Of a stretch of DNA of 64,000 nt, positions 60,801-64,000 are shown in pieces (within the stretch, counting starts at the first letter, position 1; each line of letters begins with the position of its first letter). This DNA is from Planctomycetota bacterium (GTDB lineage: Bacteria > Planctomycetota > Planctomycetia > Gemmatales > Gemmataceae), in the NCBI GenBank assembly GCA_021413735.1, contig JAIOPV010000127.1, positions 1 to 64,000 of the forward strand, in the 5' to 3' direction. A program made the position numbers and the translations under genes. The notes beneath the pieces were generated by a model. It did not search any database and was not told the origin of the DNA. It saw only the letters and a program-made list of their open reading frames with translations.

Positions 60801-61217
60801 CGGCGTAGCCGAGGTTGGGTCGTAAGGAAGGATGACGGGTGGGAGGGTGCCTGGCGGTAAACTGGGAATCGAAGCGGTGGCGAGCGAGTTGACCTGAGTC
60901 AGCGCGGCGCTCGGGTCGGTGTCGTCGGTGTAATAGTTGCGGATGATGCTGGCCCCGATGATCGACCGCGACTCCTGTCGGCGGGTGCCCGCTGCCTGCC
61001 CGACCCACCGTTCCATTCGGGCGGTGATGTCAGCTTCGACGTTCGTCGCGGACATGCCGCCATAGAACGTCAACACCTGGACGGCCGGACTTCGGTACAC
61101 CGGAAGGATGTCAGCGGGGATGCTTGCGAGCGAGACTGCGCCCCCGAGGGCGATGGTCATCATCAATACAGTGATCGCTCGCGGATTACCGAGAGAAAAT
61201 CGGATCAGCCCATTCAT
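57804..61217 (-). CDS. RND-family efflux transporter
   Basis: A 1137-residue inner-membrane pump. The ATG at 61217 gives 'MNGLIRFSLGNPRAITVLMM', the standard first helix. Motifs include 'GMSATNVEADITARMERWVG', 'GALALAIGPLVDNAIVVLEN'-type text (here 'LAGLALAIGPLVDNAIVVLE'), 'FVPTRCAAWMRG' and 'GVIFMVGIVVSNTVLLTDFA'. Two large periplasmic loops and about 12 helices are expected. A His-rich piece 'YDYGDRNVHNHPPSK' in the central cytoplasmic loop is unusual. Charged residues of the proton relay in helix 4 appear as 'D-N' in 'PLVDNAIV'. Substrates unknown. It is 55 bp after the adaptor gene. Confidence 0.94.
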   Translation of the reverse strand: MNGLIRFSLGNPRAITVLMMTIALGGAVSLASIPADILPVYRSPAVQVLTFYGGMSATNVEADITARMERWVGQAAGTRRQESRSIIGASIIRNYYTDDTDPSAALTQVNSLATASIPSLPPGTLPPVILPYDPTSATPVALIALNSKTQGESVLFDTGRYQVRSMIMASPGANAPVVYGGRIRAVLAYLDRQKLQARNLSPTDVMDALDRSNVFLPTGDAKLGGVDYALDSNSMYDLIERMADVPIKIGADGKMVFLGDVALPKDASFVQTCVVRVDGRKQVYIPVYRQQGASTLGVVNNLRDSLPDMKDRLTTPDVDLKLVMDQSVYVKSAIESLAEEGILGAILCSLVILLFLGEWRMTIIAVITVPIAVLGAIAALSGANQTINVMTLAGLALAIGPLVDNAIVVLENTHRHLGLGAKPKEAAFLGGSEVAMPALAATLCTLLVLLPLTLIPGLGLFLFKPMFLAVAFAMLVAYFVSLTFVPTRCAAWMRGHDPKHIEAHSYDYGDRNVHNHPPSKGLIGRVFEKWEALLDSVFRGYATLLAIVLKARLLVIGGAYATLVAVIILIGPNLRREFFPEVDSGAFEIYVRSASGTRIEVNEGYVEAVEKYVKAKVGDDLELIISELGLTADWSAAFTPNSGPMDAVVKVQLIPERNRSAQQCVAMLRNGFANDPEFELLLQETYRQKTAAKELPEGVAPYSRVNLEFAFDSGGMIRSAMNEGRSTPINVKITGKNLNKARKVAEKILAEIQGIDGVVDARIIQRLNYPLYMIEVDRSKAASLGLNQMEIIKNVVAAFNSSVQFNKKNFWIDPVSHNQYYVGVQYPEDDITSLETLLDIPITSPVQKKSVTLRTIATLRPATVPSEIVHTNLQPTIDLTMGVHGRDLGHVAEEVSKAVAKYGKERPEGGWTPFDPDSQEEKLMEGAKVTLSGEYEKMLTTFKYQAMGMAAAVLLIYFLLVALFKSYITPLVVLSAVPVGVIGVVLVLFITQTALNIQSLLGVIFMVGIVVSNTVLLTDFATNLQKKENLDPTEAIKRAGAIRVRPVVMTALATFFALIPMSLGLARGSEGNVPLGRAVLGGLVAGLFTTLLVVPCVYSLLVPKKLSDEPEPLPGDPEHGPTEVIVHPPADDIERGI

Positions 61218-61272
61218 GAAGAGTCTCGAGTGAAAGAAGCCGGAAAAAGAATGGAGCGGGATGAATCGCGCG

Positions 61273-62718
61273 TCAATGTCCAGCGTCTGCGGCTTTCGCG
61301 CCGGCGATGGCAACCTTCGCCCCGTCATCAACCGGGCCACTTGTCCGGAGGACGACCCGATCGGCAGAGGTCAGGCCAGTGAGAACCTCGACCTCTACCC
61401 CGTTGTCCGAGCCCAGTATGACCGGGACACTCTGAATCCGTTCGCCTCGGACCACCCGCACCGTTCCCTTGCCCTTTCCCTCTCTTCCAACAACCACCCC
61501 TGTTGGGACGCGAACCGCTGTCGCGACACCCTGTCGCAGCGTGAGGGTCACTCGCCCATACATGCCGTGACTCAGAATGCCGTCCGGGTTCAATTCGTCC
61601 ACCGGGTTTTTCACGTCCACTTCCACACGCATCGTGCGGGTGGTCGGGTCTTCAGCTTTTGCCCACCGGGAAACCTTCAGTTTGTCCTTGCCGTTTGTGT
61701 CGAATTTGATGCCAGGTAAGGCATCGATCTCCACGACGGCGGTCGCATTGGTCGAGAGGTACGGGACATCCCGATCCGGCACCTGGATGACCACTCGCAT
61801 CACGTCCGTTCGTTCAACAGTCAGTAACGGGGTCGTCCCGCCTTGGTCTGCTGATTTGATGAAATCACCGAGCTCCCCAGGGGCACCAGGGTGGAAACTC
61901 CGACGGGTGACGACGCCGGTGTACGGCGACTTGAGGATCGTGTAGTCGCGGAGAACCTTTGATTTCTCCAGTTCCGCAGCGGCGACACCTGCGGAAGCCT
62001 TCGCTTCCTCCCAATCTGCCCGGGCCTGGATGATCTTGGCACTCGCGGCGGATGCCCGCTCTTCGGAGGAGGTCACAGCCTCGCCCGCTGCGTTTTCGGA
62101 CTCCAGCGCGGAGAGATAGAAATCTTCCTGTTCGTCCATCAGACGGCCTTCCAGTGCCTTCTGGGACACAAGCTCCTTGATGCGAGTGAGTTGTTTTTCT
62201 CGATACTTGCGGAAAGCCGTTTTCGCTCGAACCGAGACCTTCGCGAAAGTGACCGAAGCATCCGCTGCTTTGGCCTCGGCCTCGGCAGCAGCAATGTGTG
62301 CCTCCATCTGATGAATCTTGGCGGTTGCGGCTTTCACCCGTGCTTCGTCTCGATCAACTTGCTTCTGGTACTCCGGGACTGATATTCGGGCCAAAATCTC
62401 GCCTTTCGTGACCCGGCTCCCGATGTCCACATTCTGTTCAATGAGAAACCCGGATGCCTTGGCGTAGAGATCCGTGCTCTCGAAAGGTTCAACGGTTCCG
62501 GGTTGGACGCTCACCCGAGCAATCCCACCGGGGCGAGGGGAGACGACTTCGACGGTGACACCCGACGTTGACTTCGATTCTTCCGTTTTCGGGTGATGTT
62601 CACCGAACATGCTCGTCCCGCGAGCGATGGTGTACCAACCACCGGCACCGATCGCAGCGGGGACGAGAAGGATCAGAACAAGACGTGACCAGCGCAGGCG
62701 TGGTGTTGTTGATGTCAT
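61273..62718 (-). CDS. HlyD/RND-type periplasmic adaptor protein
   Basis: A 481-residue adaptor. A single N-terminal helix ('RLVLILLVPAAIGAGGWYTI') anchors it. The lipoyl half-motif 'ASGFLIEQNVDIGSRVTKGE' and its partner 'ILKSPYTGVVTRRSFHPGAP' flank a long coiled coil ('EARVKAATAKIHQMEAHIAA'). The barrel and membrane-proximal parts follow ('VVIQVPDRDVPYLSTNATAV', 'VEVLTGLTSADRVVLRTSGP'). It would join the RND pump to a TolC protein, likely one of the two convergent genes. First gene of the operon adaptor-pump-Cys-rich protein-response regulator. Confidence 0.94.
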   Translation of the reverse strand: MTSTTPRLRWSRLVLILLVPAAIGAGGWYTIARGTSMFGEHHPKTEESKSTSGVTVEVVSPRPGGIARVSVQPGTVEPFESTDLYAKASGFLIEQNVDIGSRVTKGEILARISVPEYQKQVDRDEARVKAATAKIHQMEAHIAAAEAEAKAADASVTFAKVSVRAKTAFRKYREKQLTRIKELVSQKALEGRLMDEQEDFYLSALESENAAGEAVTSSEERASAASAKIIQARADWEEAKASAGVAAAELEKSKVLRDYTILKSPYTGVVTRRSFHPGAPGELGDFIKSADQGGTTPLLTVERTDVMRVVIQVPDRDVPYLSTNATAVVEIDALPGIKFDTNGKDKLKVSRWAKAEDPTTRTMRVEVDVKNPVDELNPDGILSHGMYGRVTLTLRQGVATAVRVPTGVVVGREGKGKGTVRVVRGERIQSVPVILGSDNGVEVEVLTGLTSADRVVLRTSGPVDDGAKVAIAGAKAADAGH

Positions 62719-63152
62719 GGCAACAGCGTTCGACTCGTAGGGAGGGCGGGAGCGGTTACTTCGGGGGATTCATGGCTGATCCATGCACCCGCTGTTTGTG
62801 TCTCATTTTGGTGGCATAGGCCTCTGAACTGTGTTGTCAATCCACAGGTCAGAGGCCTGTGCCACCAAAACCAAATTCGACAACATCAACGGGATCATGT
62901 CTGATTAGCAAATATCGAGCCGAATTGGGCTCGATGGTGCAGTTGGCAGGCAAACCATCTGCGAGGTGGGTTGCGATCGGAATCCCGGCGATTTGGAATG
63001 GTTCCGGCCGGGACACAACTGGAACACCAATCGGCGGAAAATCTCTCGCGCCGGCGCGCCAGCCATCGAGCTCCGACACGACTGGGCGACACTTGACTCG
63101 CCCAGACGAGTTTTTGGCTTCGGGTCCGAAGTATCACTTCTCATCGTTGTGG
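62719..63152. other. Intergenic region upstream of the RND operon
   Basis: 434 bp. It holds the palindromic repeat at 62806-62870 and a hairpin CTGGGCGA-N8-TCGCCCAG at 63082-63105 followed by TTTTT on the plus strand. Promoters for the minus-strand operon should lie in the first ~60 bp but none was clear. The rest shows no gene that I recognise. Confidence 0.5.
62806..62870. repeat. Palindromic dispersed-type repeat
   Basis: 28-bp arms (62806-62833 and 62843-62870) with two mismatches, TTTTGGTGGCA...CAGGCCTCTGA and its complement, and a 9-nt loop. 'GTGGCACAGGCCTCTGACC' is the kind of word repeated in many planctomycete genomes; this is from memory. Confidence 0.65.
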
Positions 63153-64000
63153 TCAGTTGCCGTATTCCCCGCTGAAGCCAATCTTGCCGCCCCCGAACTG
63201 TCCTCCGAAGCCGCCTTGGAACCCGCCACCACCAAAGCCGCCACCACCGAACCCGCCACCACCAAAGCCGCCACCACCGACGCCGCCACCACCGAACCCG
63301 CCACCACCGAACCCACCCTGGAATCCGCCACCACCAAAGCCGCCCTGGAATCCGCCACCACCGAACCCGCCCTGAAACTGCCCGCCTCCGAAGCCCCCTT
63401 GGATTCCGCCGCCTCCGAAGCCTCCTTGGATTCCGCCTCCGAAGCCTCCTTGGATTCCACCGCCACCGAAGCCACCCTGCTGGCCACCAAGGGCACCACC
63501 CATACCGAGGTAGCCGGGTCCGATTTGCGGGAATGGACCAACGATGAAGTTGCCACCGCCACCAAGACCACCGCCGATGCCTCCACCAAGCCCACCGCCG
63601 ATGCCCCCACCAAACCCCCCCTGGAATCCGCCTTGGACCAGGCCACCACCGCAACCGCCCTGGAAGCCTCCTTGGATTCCGCCGCCACCGAATCCACCCT
63701 GGAAGCCCCCGCCACCGAAGCCGCCCTGTATTCCACCGCCAAAGCCGCCACCGAACTGACCGCCAAAGCCACCTTGGAACTGGCCACCACCGAAACCGCC
63801 CTGGATGCCGCCCTGGATCTGACCGCCAAAACCCTGGATCTGACCACCCTGGATCTGACCACCGAAACCCTGGATCTGACCGCCAATACCCTGGATCTGA
63901 CCGCCAATACCCTGGAACTGACCCCCTTGGCCGGCGATGCCTGCACCGCCGATCCCAAGTTGACCGAGCGCACCCGGGGCCAAGAGTGGTCTAAAAGTTC
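63153..64000 (-). CDS. Glycine-rich repeat protein (5' end probably outside window)
   Basis: At least 280 residues, almost all Gly/Phe/Gln/Ile. The frame is open to the right edge ('TFRPLLAPGALGQLGIGGAG'), so it is probably partial; a TTG at 63983 is the only internal start candidate. The first part has 'GGQIQGIGGQIQGFGGQIQG' repeats, the second 'GGFQGGFGGGGIQGG' type repeats, separated by a non-repeat piece 'NFIVGPFPQIGPGYLGMGGA'. It ends 'KIGFSGEYGN'. The composition suggests an elastic or aggregating secreted protein. Two other frames are also open because of codon bias; this frame is preferred for its regular repeats. Confidence 0.6.
   Translation of the reverse strand, partial: TFRPLLAPGALGQLGIGGAGIAGQGGQFQGIGGQIQGIGGQIQGFGGQIQGGQIQGFGGQIQGGIQGGFGGGQFQGGFGGQFGGGFGGGIQGGFGGGGFQGGFGGGGIQGGFQGGCGGGLVQGGFQGGFGGGIGGGLGGGIGGGLGGGGNFIVGPFPQIGPGYLGMGGALGGQQGGFGGGGIQGGFGGGIQGGFGGGGIQGGFGGGQFQGGFGGGGFQGGFGGGGFQGGFGGGGFGGGGVGGGGFGGGGFGGGGFGGGGFQGGFGGQFGGGKIGFSGEYGN

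Noticed and set aside
63134-63973. A second long minus-strand frame with 'SKEASEAESKEASEA' type text
   Set aside because: It is a shifted reading of the glycine-rich repeats; the Gly-rich frame has regular repeats and a sensible end. The plus-strand Pro-rich frames here were rejected for the same reason.

Overview
The window looks like a chromosomal stretch from a planctomycete, most likely of the Gemmataceae. The G+C content is fairly high. Several families typical of that group occur together: DUF1549/DUF1553 and DUF1501 proteins, planctomycete-type cytochrome/WD40 proteins, Ser/Thr kinases fused to WD40 propellers, an ECF sigma factor next to such a kinase, PQQ-like propellers starting with a 'DWPQW-GP-RDG' motif, a DUF1080 protein and giant secreted beta-repeat proteins with an N-terminal 'LE-x-R' motif. 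The placement rests on family content only; no rRNA, tRNA or CRISPR array was recognised.

Layout. 1-14661: two giant FG-GAP-tailed surface proteins (the first cut by the window edge) flank a kelch protein and a minus-strand ECF sigma/WD40-kinase pair. 14662-20000: relics (a DUF488 pseudogene and an ISAzo13-type transposase fragment), a PQQ-like propeller, an M14-type carboxypeptidase and a cytochrome/WD40 protein. 20015-29810: a second WD40 kinase, a secreted propeller-like protein, a membrane protein divergent from an HxlR regulator with twin operator-like sites, then hisF, pilT, a PQQ-like protein and ffh. 29860-41494: a planctomycete family protein, a PhoR-like sensor kinase, a DUF1549/DUF1553 protein, a third kinase with a C-terminal membrane anchor, a CoA-transferase, a WD40-like protein, a small secreted protein and a DUF1501 protein. 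41983-52171: a MazG-like pyrophosphohydrolase, a DUF11 protein, a GNAT acetyltransferase, a proline-rich protein with an internal signal peptide, a DUF1080 protein, and the run panD-moeA-lnt-hydrolase, in which lnt is frameshifted. 52500-62718: an efflux neighbourhood with decayed adaptor-type relics, two tandem TolC-like genes on the plus strand and a convergent minus-strand operon of adaptor, RND pump, Cys-rich small protein and response regulator. The right edge holds a glycine-rich repeat protein.

The most notable observation is a 184-bp non-autonomous element at 57104-57287. It has 27-bp perfect terminal inverted repeats and an 8-bp target duplication, and it sits inside the response-regulator gene that follows the RND pump. 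Removing it with one target copy restores one continuous receiver-domain reading frame. Other dispersed sequences appear to have entered genes too: a C-rich tract at the lnt frameshift and a purine/pyrimidine tract in the catalytic loop of the first kinase. Nested palindromic repeats and REP-like hairpins lie between genes. The window therefore shows active or recent short-repeat mobility and several stages of gene decay beside intact housekeeping genes.
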